DNA of 6,159 bases from Acidobacteriota bacterium (GTDB taxonomy: Bacteria > Acidobacteriota > Holophagae > Thermotomaculales > Thermotomaculaceae): contig JALWHA010000358.1 in NCBI GenBank assembly GCA_027038695.1, positions 1 through 6,159 of the forward strand, in the 5' to 3' direction. The first letter of the stretch is position 1. Every line of letters starts with the position of its first letter. The translations under genes were made by a program, and so were the position numbers. Shown in pieces: positions 1 through 6,157 of the stretch. The notes under the pieces were generated by a model. That model searched no databases and was not told where the DNA came from. It saw nothing but the letters and a program-made list of their open reading frames with translations.

Positions 1-2
1 AT

Positions 3-218
3 TTTCTTGAGGTTGAAAAAATTTTAAATAAACTTGAAAAAGAGTTAAAGGGAAAAGAAGCAAACGAAATTATAGGGAAAGAGGATTTTGATTTCAGGGA
101 ATTTATACTTTTTATTAAAGATTTTGTTGATAAATCTCTGAATAATGAGCATATTTTAATAAGCGAGGTTTCTTTAACAGGAAGCGAGGAAGGGTATATT
201 GCAAAATTCAATGATTGA
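3..218 (+). CDS. 3' end of an unrecognised protein (partial)
   Basis: An open frame enters from the left edge and stays open for 71 codons to a TGA at 216-218; the other two plus frames hit stops within the first 30 bases. The visible part begins with a Glu/Lys/Leu-rich stretch (about residues 2-28) that is probably helical. It is followed by a hydrophobic/acidic segment with FREFILFIKDFVDKSL and a short Gly/Ser-containing tail ending in AKFND. Codon choice (AAA, GAA, ATT, TTA) matches the genes downstream. I do not recognise the family, and no catalytic motif or membrane span is visible. The frame overlaps the start of lepB by 20 bp (TTG start) or 8 bp (ATG start), which implies translational coupling in one operon. 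The N-terminus lies outside the window. Confidence 0.7.
   Translation, partial: FLEVEKILNKLEKELKGKEANEIIGKEDFDFREFILFIKDFVDKSLNNEHILISEVSLTGSEEGYIAKFND
186..194 (+). promoter_or_regulatory. Shine-Dalgarno for lepB, deciding its start
   Basis: GAGGAAGGG lies inside the end of the upstream gene. Its GAGG core is 9 nt before the TTG at 199, a normal distance, and more than 20 nt before the ATG at 211. The second purine cluster (AGGG) is 4 nt from TTG and 16 nt from ATG. This favours TTG at 199, although AUG initiation 12 nt later is not excluded. Confidence 0.5.
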
Positions 219-735
219 ATTTTTGAGAAAAACAAAGGATTTTTTATCTAAGCATAAGGTTTTTCTGTCCCTTGTTTATGCTTTCATTCTTACGGTTTAT
301 GTTGTTTTCTCATTCTTTTTCAGGCCTGTGGTTGTTTCAGGCTCGAGTATGCTTCCCACCCTTACAAATGATGAAACTGTTTTAATAAGAAAGAATATTT
401 CCCCTTCGGAGATAAAAAGAGGGGATATAATTGTATTTCATTCCCCTTTTGACAGAAGCAAATTGTTAATAAAGCGGGTGATAGCCGTAGGCGGAGACAA
501 AGTAGCTATTATAAACGGAAAGGTTTACGTTAACGGTAAATTACTCATTGAACCTTACCTTCACGGTTTAAGAAGCCACGAGACTATTCCGTTAATGAAA
601 GTGCCTCAAGGCAGTTTATACGTGTTAGGGGACAACAGGGTGGTGAGCGCGGATTCAAGGGAGTTCGGTTGTGTCAGATTTAATGAAATTTACGGAAAAC
701 TTGTATACAGAGGGGAAAAACCTTCTATTAGATAA
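199..735 (+). CDS. lepB: Signal peptidase I (leader peptidase)
   Basis: Membrane serine protease (family S26) that cleaves signal peptides from Sec- and Tat-exported proteins on the outer face of the cytoplasmic membrane. The 178-residue product is a short, single-span form. A basic N-terminus is followed by one transmembrane segment (about residues 21-41), then the catalytic box SGSSMLPTL with nucleophile Ser50 just before Met51. RGDIIVF lies at 74-80. KRVIAVGGD at 92-100 carries the general base Lys92, and GDNRVVSADSREFG at 144-157 is box E. All expected catalytic elements are present, so the enzyme should be active. The start is TTG at 199 on Shine-Dalgarno grounds; ATG at 211 would remove four residues and leave the membrane anchor intact. 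The 3' end overlaps cmoB by 65 bp in another frame. The family call is very secure. Confidence 0.97.
   Translation: MQNSMIEFLRKTKDFLSKHKVFLSLVYAFILTVYVVFSFFFRPVVVSGSSMLPTLTNDETVLIRKNISPSEIKRGDIIVFHSPFDRSKLLIKRVIAVGGDKVAIINGKVYVNGKLLIEPYLHGLRSHETIPLMKVPQGSLYVLGDNRVVSADSREFGCVRFNEIYGKLVYRGEKPSIR
658..663 (+). promoter_or_regulatory. Shine-Dalgarno for cmoB inside lepB
   Basis: AGGGAG lies in the lepB coding sequence with exactly 7 nt to the GTG at 671. The alternative in-frame ATG at 683 would be 19 nt away, and TTG at 701 has no comparable purine run upstream. This supports the GTG start and hence the long gene overlap. Confidence 0.65.
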
Positions 736-1672
736 ACTCTCCTTACTTGATTGCAAAGATATAGACAAAATTGAAGAGTTAATTGATAAAAGGTATTCCT
801 TTCTTTTAAGGGAAAGCAGCGAAAAGTTTTTAAAGCCGTTGTTTGAAACGAGGGATTTCAAAGCAAAATTTTATGATTTTAGCGGGGATACCATTGTTAT
901 AGGAAAAGCAGAAGAGATTGATGACGGCGAAAAAGAAAGGCTTTACAATTCCTTAAAGTCTTTAATGCCGTGGAGAAAAGGCCCTTTTTCCGTTTTCGGC
1001 ATTGAGATTGATGCAGAGTGGAGAAGTTTCCGCAAGTGGAACAGGTTCAAGCCCCACCTTCCTTCCCTTGAAGGCAAGATAATCTGCGATATAGGGTGCA
1101 ACAACGGTTACTATATGTTTAAAACAGCCTATCATAAACCTGATTTTGTTTTAGGGATAGACCCCACTGTTCAATACTACTCACAGTTTAGCCTGTTAAA
1201 CTCAATAGCGGGTCTAAACAACCTTAACTTTCAACTTTTAGGGGTGGAGCATATTCACCTGTTTGAAGGTATTTTTGATGTTGTATTTTTGATGGGAATA
1301 ATTTACCACCACCCGAACCCTATTGATATTTTGAAAAAGGTAAAATCTTCCTTGAAAAAGGACGGTTATATTGTTGTTGAGTCTCAGGGAATAGAAGGGG
1401 ATTTGCCTGTTGCACTTTTCCCTGAAAAAAGGTATGCAAAAGTGCCCGGCACTTACTTTGTCCCGACTCCTTCCTGCCTTGTCAATTTTCTAAAAAGAGC
1501 GGGATTTAAAGATATTAAACTTATCTGCTATCACAAAATGAGTTCCGAAGAACAGAGGAGCACAGATTGGATGGTTTACCAGTCTTACAGGGATTTTGTA
1601 AATGAGGAAAACACCTTAACAGTTGAAGGCTATCCCGCACCTATCAGGATTTATGCTATTGCAAAGAAGTGA
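671..1672 (+). CDS. cmoB: tRNA U34 carboxymethyltransferase CmoB
   Basis: Transfers the carboxymethyl group of carboxy-SAM (Cx-SAM) to 5-hydroxyuridine at tRNA wobble position 34, giving cmo5U, which widens decoding of family-box codons. The 333-residue length is close to E. coli CmoB (323). An N-terminal helical region (1-98) precedes the family signature MPWRKGPF (99-106). Next come EWRSFRKWNRF (116-126), the SAM-fold motif I DIGCNNGYYM (140-149), GIDP (162-165), MGIIYHHPNP (208-217), a TEEQR-like SSEEQRSTDWMV (291-302) and the C-terminal EGYPAPIR (319-326). The E. coli Cx-SAM ligands Lys91, Trp105, Lys110, Tyr200 and Arg315 appear as Lys103, Trp117, Lys122, Tyr212 and Arg326, which separates it from ordinary SAM methyltransferases. 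GTG at 671 has a good Shine-Dalgarno; no in-frame initiator lies between 701 and 839. Its partner CmoA, the Cx-SAM synthase, is not here. Confidence 0.96.
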   Translation: MSDLMKFTENLYTEGKNLLLDKLSLLDCKDIDKIEELIDKRYSFLLRESSEKFLKPLFETRDFKAKFYDFSGDTIVIGKAEEIDDGEKERLYNSLKSLMPWRKGPFSVFGIEIDAEWRSFRKWNRFKPHLPSLEGKIICDIGCNNGYYMFKTAYHKPDFVLGIDPTVQYYSQFSLLNSIAGLNNLNFQLLGVEHIHLFEGIFDVVFLMGIIYHHPNPIDILKKVKSSLKKDGYIVVESQGIEGDLPVALFPEKRYAKVPGTYFVPTPSCLVNFLKRAGFKDIKLICYHKMSSEEQRSTDWMVYQSYRDFVNEENTLTVEGYPAPIRIYAIAKK

Positions 1673-1799
1673 GTTTTTGTTTTCTCTAAAAGTCTTTCTC
1701 AAGGGTGATTTTTATTTTTTTGTTTCGTAATTGTTTTGAATGTTTATTTCCTGAGCAACTTAGATAATGTCAGGCAATTGCTTTTTTAAAATTTTTCTG
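1673..1799. other. Convergent intergenic region
   Basis: This stretch separates the 3' ends of cmoB (plus) and the ZIP transporter (minus). It contains no ORF of note. It is rich in T on the plus strand, with T-runs near 1675-1685, 1709-1721 and 1782-1787, and has short inverted repeats at its right end. Transcripts from both sides should stop here, but no strong GC-rich hairpin is visible. Confidence 0.6.
1750..1787 (+). terminator. Weak candidate terminator downstream of cmoB
   Basis: Two mutually exclusive short stems can form. CCTGA (1750-1754) can pair with TCAGG (1770-1774). Alternatively AGCAA (1754-1758) can pair with TTGCT (1778-1782), which runs directly into a T-tract ending at 1787. 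Stems are only 5 bp and loops are long (15-19 nt), so stability is doubtful. The position between convergent genes fits a terminator better than the structure itself does. Confidence 0.25.
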
Positions 1800-2618
1800 T
1801 CAACCGAGAGCCACGTCAAGCACCATCATCACCGCAAAGCCTATCATTGCCCCCATTGTTGACCAGTCTGTTTCGGAGTTTAACTGCGATTCGGGGATTA
1901 ACTCTTCAATTACAACATAGATCATTGCACCTGCCGCAAATGCAAGAGCAAAGGGAAGTATTTGAATAAAAACTGTTACAAGGTATGCACCAAGTACCCC
2001 TGCAATAGGCTCAACCAATCCTGAAGCCTGCCCGTATATAAATGATTTTGTTCTTGATAGACCCTCTCTTCTCAAAGGGATTGATACAGCCGCACCTTCG
2101 GGAAAGTTTTGCAGCCCTATACCTATTGCAAGCGCTATTGCGCCGCCTATGGTAGCGTTTGTATGGTGAATTGCCGCGGCACCGAAAGCAACCCCTACCG
2201 CAAGCCCTTCAGGGATATTGTGCAAAGTTATTGCAAGAACTAAAAGAATACTTCTCTTTAACGAGGTATGAATCCCTTCAGCCTTTGAAATGTCAAGCCC
2301 GAGGTGAAGGTGAGGCATAATTTTATCAACCATAAAAAGGAAGATACCCCCCGAGAGAAACCCTGATGCGGCAATTAACCATGGATTTTTCCCCAATTGT
2401 TTGCTCATTTCAATTGCGGGAGCAAGGAGAGACCAGAAACTTGCGGCTATCATAACCCCCGCTGCAAAGCCAAGCATAATGTCAAGCACATTTTTCTTTA
2501 TCTCTTTGAAAAAGAAGACCATTGCGGCGCCTAAAGCGGTAACGAACCATGTGAAAAGGGTTGCGAATAAAGCCTGAACAACAGGGTTATAGTGTGTGAT
2601 AAATCCTTCAAGGTTCAT
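1800..2618 (-). CDS. ZIP-family metal transporter, GufA-like
   Basis: An integral membrane carrier expected to import divalent metal ions (Zn, and possibly Fe or Mn) into the cytoplasm. The 272-residue protein shows about eight hydrophobic segments. The ZIP metal-site signatures are HNIPEG in TM4 (133-138) and QNFPEG in TM5 (170-175); the latter continues into AAVSIPLRREG, typical of the GufA branch. GLVEP (200-204) and IEELIPESQ (237-245) provide further conserved acidic residues. The TM3-TM4 loop (about 100-120) has a small HLHLGLD motif but no long His-rich tract. The ATG at 2618 immediately follows the pgsA stop (TAAATG, no gap). Its Shine-Dalgarno GGAG lies inside the last pgsA codons, 8 nt upstream, indicating translational coupling. 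It is the last gene of the minus-strand run. The family is certain; the ion is not determinable from sequence. Confidence 0.93.
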   Translation of the reverse strand: MNLEGFITHYNPVVQALFATLFTWFVTALGAAMVFFFKEIKKNVLDIMLGFAAGVMIAASFWSLLAPAIEMSKQLGKNPWLIAASGFLSGGIFLFMVDKIMPHLHLGLDISKAEGIHTSLKRSILLVLAITLHNIPEGLAVGVAFGAAAIHHTNATIGGAIALAIGIGLQNFPEGAAVSIPLRREGLSRTKSFIYGQASGLVEPIAGVLGAYLVTVFIQILPFALAFAAGAMIYVVIEELIPESQLNSETDWSTMGAMIGFAVMMVLDVALG

Positions 2619-3203
2619 TTATTCTTCTCCCTTCTCCTCAAACAAGGTATCTCCTGCTTTCTGCCAGAATTTATAAAAATAATCTATACCCGAAGCAATT
2701 GAAACAAAAAGCACAATCCACAGGGAGATTATTCCTGTTTTTTTCAAAATTAAATACTTTTCCCCTAAAATCAAAAAAGAAATTGCCGCCATCTGCATAA
2801 CGGTTTTGAGTTTCCCCCAGAATGATGCAGGTATTACAATTTTGTAAGTTGTCGCTATCTGCCTTAACCCGTTTACGGCAAATTCCCTGCCTATAATAAT
2901 TACCACCATCCACGCTGGTGCAAGTTTTAACTCAACAAGTGAGATAAAAGCCCCTGCTATTAAAAGTTTATCGGCAAGCGGGTCTAACAATTGGCCAAGA
3001 GGGGTAATTTGCTTTCTCTTTCTTGCAAGGTAGCCGTCAAAAAAATCGGTAATTGAGGCAAGCCAGAATACAATTATGCCAATTATCTCTTTTCCCTCAA
3101 TCCTTGTAAGGAGAACAACCACAAGAATTGGAACCATAAATATCCTTATAATTGTCAGGTATGTCGGCAGGTTAATCTTTCTCCACATAATTAAATTATA
3201 CAC
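2619..3203 (-). CDS. pgsA: CDP-diacylglycerol-glycerol-3-phosphate 3-phosphatidyltransferase
   Basis: Catalyses CDP-diacylglycerol + sn-glycerol 3-phosphate to phosphatidylglycerophosphate + CMP, the committed step to phosphatidylglycerol and cardiolipin, in the cytoplasmic membrane. The complete CDP-alcohol phosphotransferase signature D-G-x2-A-R-x8-G-x3-D-x3-D spans residues 56-78 (Asp56, Gly57, Ala60, Arg61, Gly70, Asp74, Asp78), preceded by Asp53. The N-terminal NLPTYLTIIRI and the REFAVNGLR segment near 110-118 are typical of PgsA rather than phosphatidylserine synthase. There are several hydrophobic spans, and the length (194) is normal. The frame can start at GTG 3203, overlapping the methyltransferase gene by 8 bp, or at ATG 3188 (residue 6, MWRKINLP). 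Neither has a clear Shine-Dalgarno. ATG is the more usual N-terminus and lies just past a perfect TATAAT, so I prefer 3188. Confidence 0.95.
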   Translation of the reverse strand: MYNLIMWRKINLPTYLTIIRIFMVPILVVVLLTRIEGKEIIGIIVFWLASITDFFDGYLARKRKQITPLGQLLDPLADKLLIAGAFISLVELKLAPAWMVVIIIGREFAVNGLRQIATTYKIVIPASFWGKLKTVMQMAAISFLILGEKYLILKKTGIISLWIVLFVSIASGIDYFYKFWQKAGDTLFEEKGEE

Positions 3204-3225
3204 TCTTTTTGGCCAAAATTGTTAA
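3195..3225 (-). promoter_or_regulatory. Possible internal promoter for pgsA
   Basis: On the minus strand, TTAACA (3225-3220, one mismatch to TTGACA) is followed after 19 nt by a perfect TATAAT (3200-3195). The spacer is 2 nt longer than ideal. A start about 7 nt past the -10 box would fall at or next to the A of the ATG at 3188, giving a leaderless or nearly leaderless pgsA-ZIP transcript. The AT-rich background makes a chance match quite possible. Confidence 0.3.
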
Positions 3226-3936
3226 CCCGCTGCAATATGGAAAGTGTTTTATTTTAAACCCTTTGCAAAAGTCTTCAAATTCAGCCTTTTCGTTAAATCC
3301 TTTTCCGCAAAATTCTTCTATCGCTCTAATAACTCCCCTTTTATTGTCCCAGCCATTTTCGTATGAGCCGTCTTTTCTCCTGAAAAGGAAATTTATATTT
3401 GTATCGTGAAAGAAAACCTTTGCCCTTTGTGATAGGTAAGGGAACCAGTACTCAATTTCCTCTTTTGTATGCGAGTAAATGTGTGAAGTGTCAATAAAAA
3501 GAATGTCAATTTTCGGTTCAAGACCCCTTTCTTTACACCAAACTTCAAACCTTTTAGCAAACTCTATGTCGTCTGATTGCACAAAAAACCATTTTTCATA
3601 GTCTGTTATTTTTGAGCAGTCGTCCATATCCACGCTAATGAGAGTGGAGTTAACCTTTTTTGCAACCCTTTCAAAAACAAAGGTTGACTCTCCCCCCCTT
3701 ACTCCCAATTCAACAATAAGTTTCGGGGTAATTTCCACGCTTTCTCTATAAATCGTTAACAGGTGGTCGTTAATGTCTGTTCTTTTCAAACTTTTTTCAA
3801 ACAATTCTCTTTCAAATATATCGTCAGATTCAAAATCTTTCTTTTTAAGCGGATGAAAAAAATTGTAACTTCTTGCGAATAAAAAAGAAAATAGCCTTTT
3901 TAAAAAATTTGTATCTATTTTGTCATTGTACTTCAC
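3196..3936 (-). CDS. Class I SAM-dependent methyltransferase (Methyltransf_24-like)
   Basis: A 246-residue soluble protein with a Rossmann-type methyltransferase core. Residues 73-84 (LIVELGVRGGES) form the glycine-rich SAM loop, SVDMDD (101-106) is the acidic end of strand 2, IDILFIDTSH (143-152) is the strand 4 motif, and VFFHDTN (174-180) follows strand 5. The FIDTSH and HDT pattern is typical of the Methyltransf_24 / cephalosporin hydroxylase-like group, often found in sugar and antibiotic tailoring loci. The N-terminal 35 residues are basic with aromatic residues and may be an amphipathic, membrane-near helix. It starts at GTG 3936 behind an excellent Shine-Dalgarno and overlaps the upstream glycosyltransferase by 14 bp. 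That pairing suggests methylation of a glycan or its lipid-linked precursor (inference). The substrate is unknown. Confidence 0.8.
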   Translation of the reverse strand: MKYNDKIDTNFLKRLFSFLFARSYNFFHPLKKKDFESDDIFERELFEKSLKRTDINDHLLTIYRESVEITPKLIVELGVRGGESTFVFERVAKKVNSTLISVDMDDCSKITDYEKWFFVQSDDIEFAKRFEVWCKERGLEPKIDILFIDTSHIYSHTKEEIEYWFPYLSQRAKVFFHDTNINFLFRRKDGSYENGWDNKRGVIRAIEEFCGKGFNEKAEFEDFCKGFKIKHFPYCSGLTILAKKSV

Positions 3937-5053
3937 TTATAATCTCCTTTATAAGCCTTTTGCCTATGGCTTCAGGCGAAAAATTATCTTTGTAAAAATT
4001 ATAGGCACCTTTCCCTAAATTTTTAAGCGGTTCAATGTTGTAATTGCATAATTTTTCTATGGATTTTGCTATTGATTCCGCCGAGTTTTCACACATAAAA
4101 ACAAACTCTTTATCTTTAAATACATTTTCTGCGGAAGGTGTTTTCCCTGTAATTACAGGCCTTCCCGAGGCTAATGCATCGTAAATCTTGCACGGAATTA
4201 CAATCTGTGCCCTTTTGTTTTCCCCGAAAATCCCTAAAACAACATGGGATTTTGCAATAAACTTCTTTAACTCATCAGGCGGTATAAATTCATTTATAAA
4301 CTCTGTGTTTTTCAACTTCTCTTCTTTAAAAAGAGTATCGTTTTTCCCCTTGCCTACAAGTGTAAATTTTATGTTTTGATTGTTTTCAAGCAATTTTATT
4401 GCCCCTTTTATTTTGTCTATGCCGTGAAGGTTTAAAAATGTTCCGAAAAACAAAACCGTAAAAGGGTTTTTATCTTCAGGGTAAGGCAGAAATGAAAAAG
4501 TTTTTTCGCTTTCCCCCACCGGGATAACCGCAAACCTTTCTTTTTTTAAATGGAAAATTTCACACAAAAAATCCCTGTGCTCTACAGTGTCAATTAAAAC
4601 CTTGTCCGCAATTAAAAGCCCTGCTTTATCAATAAGGTAAAGCAGTTTTGCAAAAACAGAGTTCTCTTTAATCACCCTTCTTTCAAAAACGAGAGATTCG
4701 TAAACTGAGAAAAAGTAGTCGTAAAATATTTTAAATGTATTGCCTGTTAGAATTTGAATAAGTTTGAATATAAAGATCTCAATATAACCGGGATAACCGA
4801 CTATTAAGGAGTCTGCATTCTTGTATTCTTCAATATTTTTAAAGAAAAAAACAACCGATTTTAAGAAAGGAATAATCTTTTTATAAGGCTTTTTAACCTC
4901 TTCTTCTTTGTTCTCTCCGCTTTCCCATAAGGGGTACCTTATCTCTTTGAAGCCTGAATACAAACTTAACCCCTCAATCAGGGTGTTTGCCCTTGGATAA
5001 CCTTTTCCCTTTGAATAATTTCCCGCATAAATTATTTTCACATTTTTCTTCAT
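3923..5053 (-). CDS. Glycosyltransferase, GT4-like (GT-B fold)
   Basis: A 376-residue protein with two Rossmann-like halves. The N-terminal acceptor half starts VKIIYAGNYSKGKGYPRANT (5-24), typical of family 4 enzymes with a Gly-rich first loop, and has hydrophobic helices around 60-71 and 93-103 that may touch the membrane. The C-terminal nucleotide-sugar half begins near FTVLFFGTFLNLHGID (198-213) and includes FTLVGKGKN (230-238) and the donor-site segment KIYDALASGRPVITG (289-303). At the usual second Glu of the E-x7-E motif there is Asp292, so the motif is non-canonical. No signal peptide is seen, and a cytoplasmic or membrane-peripheral enzyme is expected. ATG at 5053 has a modest AAAGAG 7 nt upstream. 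It is the first gene of the minus-strand run. Donor and acceptor sugars cannot be told; a role in envelope glycan or glycolipid synthesis is inferred. Confidence 0.85.
   Translation of the reverse strand: MKKNVKIIYAGNYSKGKGYPRANTLIEGLSLYSGFKEIRYPLWESGENKEEEVKKPYKKIIPFLKSVVFFFKNIEEYKNADSLIVGYPGYIEIFIFKLIQILTGNTFKIFYDYFFSVYESLVFERRVIKENSVFAKLLYLIDKAGLLIADKVLIDTVEHRDFLCEIFHLKKERFAVIPVGESEKTFSFLPYPEDKNPFTVLFFGTFLNLHGIDKIKGAIKLLENNQNIKFTLVGKGKNDTLFKEEKLKNTEFINEFIPPDELKKFIAKSHVVLGIFGENKRAQIVIPCKIYDALASGRPVITGKTPSAENVFKDKEFVFMCENSAESIAKSIEKLCNYNIEPLKNLGKGAYNFYKDNFSPEAIGKRLIKEIISEVQ
3944..3949 (-). promoter_or_regulatory. Shine-Dalgarno for the methyltransferase
   Basis: On the minus strand AAGGAG sits 7 nt before the GTG at 3936, within the last codons of the glycosyltransferase gene. 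It fixes the non-ATG start and explains the 14-bp overlap. Confidence 0.7.
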
Positions 5054-5125
5054 AAATTACTCTTTAGAAAAAAAGGGGTAATCCTTTACATCATTCTTTG
5101 AAGCACAAACCCTATATGTCTTTAA

Positions 5126-5154
5126 ATTCTTACATAATCAGGATAATAGTTCAA
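5126..5154 (-). promoter_or_regulatory. Weak candidate promoter for the glycosyltransferase operon
   Basis: On the minus strand, TTGAAC (5154-5149) is separated by 17 nt from AAGAAT (5131-5126), which is preceded by a TG in the extended -10 position. Each hexamer matches the sigma-70 consensus at four of six positions. The implied 5' leader is about 65 nt. No better pair was found in this gap. Confidence 0.25.
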
Positions 5155-5171
5155 GTATTCGTTAGTTATTA

Positions 5172-5184
5172 ATTCCAGAGGAAT
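5172..5184 (-). repeat. Short inverted repeat after the nuclease-fold gene
   Basis: ATTCC (5172-5176) and GGAAT (5180-5184) form a perfect 5-bp stem with a 3-nt loop, about 25 nt past the stop codon of the nuclease-fold gene. It lacks a following T-tract on the minus strand. It could aid 3'-end formation but is not a convincing intrinsic terminator. Confidence 0.3.
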
Positions 5185-5209
5185 AAATAGGGGTGTCGCG
5201 TCTTATCCC

Positions 5210-6157
5210 TTACTTCTCATTACTTGCTTTTTCGTATTTATATTCAGTAATATTCCTCTCATTCTTATCAAAAGTCATTCCGATAAGGTAAATTTCTTTA
5301 ACCCTGTTTAAGTATTTCTCGTAGTATTTCTTCTCTTTTATCTGTTGAAGCGGGTCTTTTTCTTCCCTTTCGTCTTTTACCTTAAACTCAATTATGTACG
5401 CCTTATCGGGAAGTAAAATAGTTAAGTCTATCCTTCCCCTGTTTGTGGTGTCCTCACCAATGAGAGTTATAGGTAATGAGGCAAGGAAGGCGTATATCAC
5501 GCTTGCGTAATAGCCTTCGTATGAGTCAATCTCATTCTTTGTAAAGTTTGTGTATGAGATTGAGGCAAAAAGGGATTTAAAGTTTTCCATTAAGCCGTCA
5601 ACATTTCCGTTGAGAAGGTTTTTAAACAGGCTTCCTCTGTTTATTTTTACATCGTAAAAGTATGCAAGCAGGTATTTGTTAAAACTTGATTTTACTTCCA
5701 TATTTGGATAGCCTAATTTGTACACGGTTTCTTCAAAGAATTTTTCCGTTTCTTTTATTGTTAAATATCCCGTTTGCCATAAAAGAGCCTCTATTTTCAT
5801 TGTGTAAACGTCAAAGCTGCTTAATAGTTCTTTTGTTGTCTCTATGCTTTCAAGTTCGGGGATAAAGTAATTTTGCTTTTTCATAAGTTTCATTAAAAAC
5901 GTAGGATTGCCTGTTTCAAACCAATAAGGCTCAAAACTCAACTCATTTGCTATGAATAGAAGTATGTCAAAAGGATTATAGACCTTCTCCCCAAGCCACG
6001 AATAGCCGTTGTACCATTTTCTGATTTCTTCCCTGTTCGCTCCTTTTAAATACTCGCTAAAGTACCTGTCAAGGTCTTCTTCGGTGTATCCACAAATGTC
6101 TGAGAATTTCCTGTTTACCGTTATGTCGTATAAGTTATTCAGTTTGCTGAACAGATT
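5210..6157 (-). CDS. AAA-ATPase-like / PD-(D/E)XK nuclease-fold protein, C-terminal part (partial)
   Basis: The minus frame is open from the right edge to a TAA at 5212-5210, giving 315 visible residues; the N-terminus is outside the window. A TTG at 5941 could be taken as a start, but 72 further in-frame codons upstream encode conserved family sequence, including REEIRKWYNGYSW and VYNPFDILLF, leading into YWFETGNPTFLMKL. This is the pattern of the AAA-ATPase-like family (PF09820) with a C-terminal PD-(D/E)XK domain (PF08011, formerly DUF1703). The nuclease-fold motif is GRIDL with Asp244, IIEFK with Glu257 and Lys259, then LQQIKEKKYYEKY (visible numbering). The acidic and lysine residues are all present. 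Walker A and B motifs would lie upstream and cannot be checked. Cellular role is not established; such genes are often multicopy in a genome. The nearest downstream gene is 156 bp away. Confidence 0.88.
   Translation of the reverse strand, partial: NLFSKLNNLYDITVNRKFSDICGYTEEDLDRYFSEYLKGANREEIRKWYNGYSWLGEKVYNPFDILLFIANELSFEPYWFETGNPTFLMKLMKKQNYFIPELESIETTKELLSSFDVYTMKIEALLWQTGYLTIKETEKFFEETVYKLGYPNMEVKSSFNKYLLAYFYDVKINRGSLFKNLLNGNVDGLMENFKSLFASISYTNFTKNEIDSYEGYYASVIYAFLASLPITLIGEDTTNRGRIDLTILLPDKAYIIEFKVKDEREEKDPLQQIKEKKYYEKYLNRVKEIYLIGMTFDKNERNITEYKYEKASNEK

Larger units (their letters stand above)
5054..5209. other. Intergenic region upstream of the glycosyltransferase
   Basis: This is the only sizeable gap between same-strand genes. 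It has no supportable ORF. Reading on the minus strand it holds a small hairpin after the nuclease-fold gene, a weak promoter-like pair, and, just before the glycosyltransferase, AAAGG-loop-CCTTT followed by a T-run (about 5087-5068). The last structure is too weak to call on its own. Confidence 0.5.

Noticed and set aside
655..861. Minus-strand 68-codon open frame across the lepB/cmoB junction
   Set aside because: It is antisense to two strongly conserved genes, has no family resemblance and no useful Shine-Dalgarno; it is a shadow frame.
1673..1725. Intrinsic terminator directly after cmoB based on the T-rich run
   Set aside because: Only a bulged AAAA-TC/GA-TTTT pairing with a 12-nt loop can be drawn; no GC-rich stem precedes the T-tract.
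2671..2913. Minus-strand 80-codon frame inside pgsA
   Set aside because: It overlaps the pgsA catalytic-fold coding region in another frame and its translation is Cys/Asn/Phe-rich without domain features; shadow of pgsA.
3209..3409. Plus-strand frame antisense to the methyltransferase
   Set aside because: Low-complexity Ser/Leu/Phe/Pro translation characteristic of an antisense shadow; no ribosome site or homology.
4188..4379. Plus-strand frame antisense to the glycosyltransferase
   Set aside because: Phe/Ser/Asn-rich translation opposite conserved donor-domain codons; no independent support.
5068..5087. Hairpin plus T-run (AAAGG / CCTTT) on the minus strand just before the glycosyltransferase, as a terminator or attenuator
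   Set aside because: The stem is 5 bp with only two G-C pairs and the T-run ends about 9 nt from the AAAGAG ribosome site; chance occurrence in AT-rich DNA is more likely.
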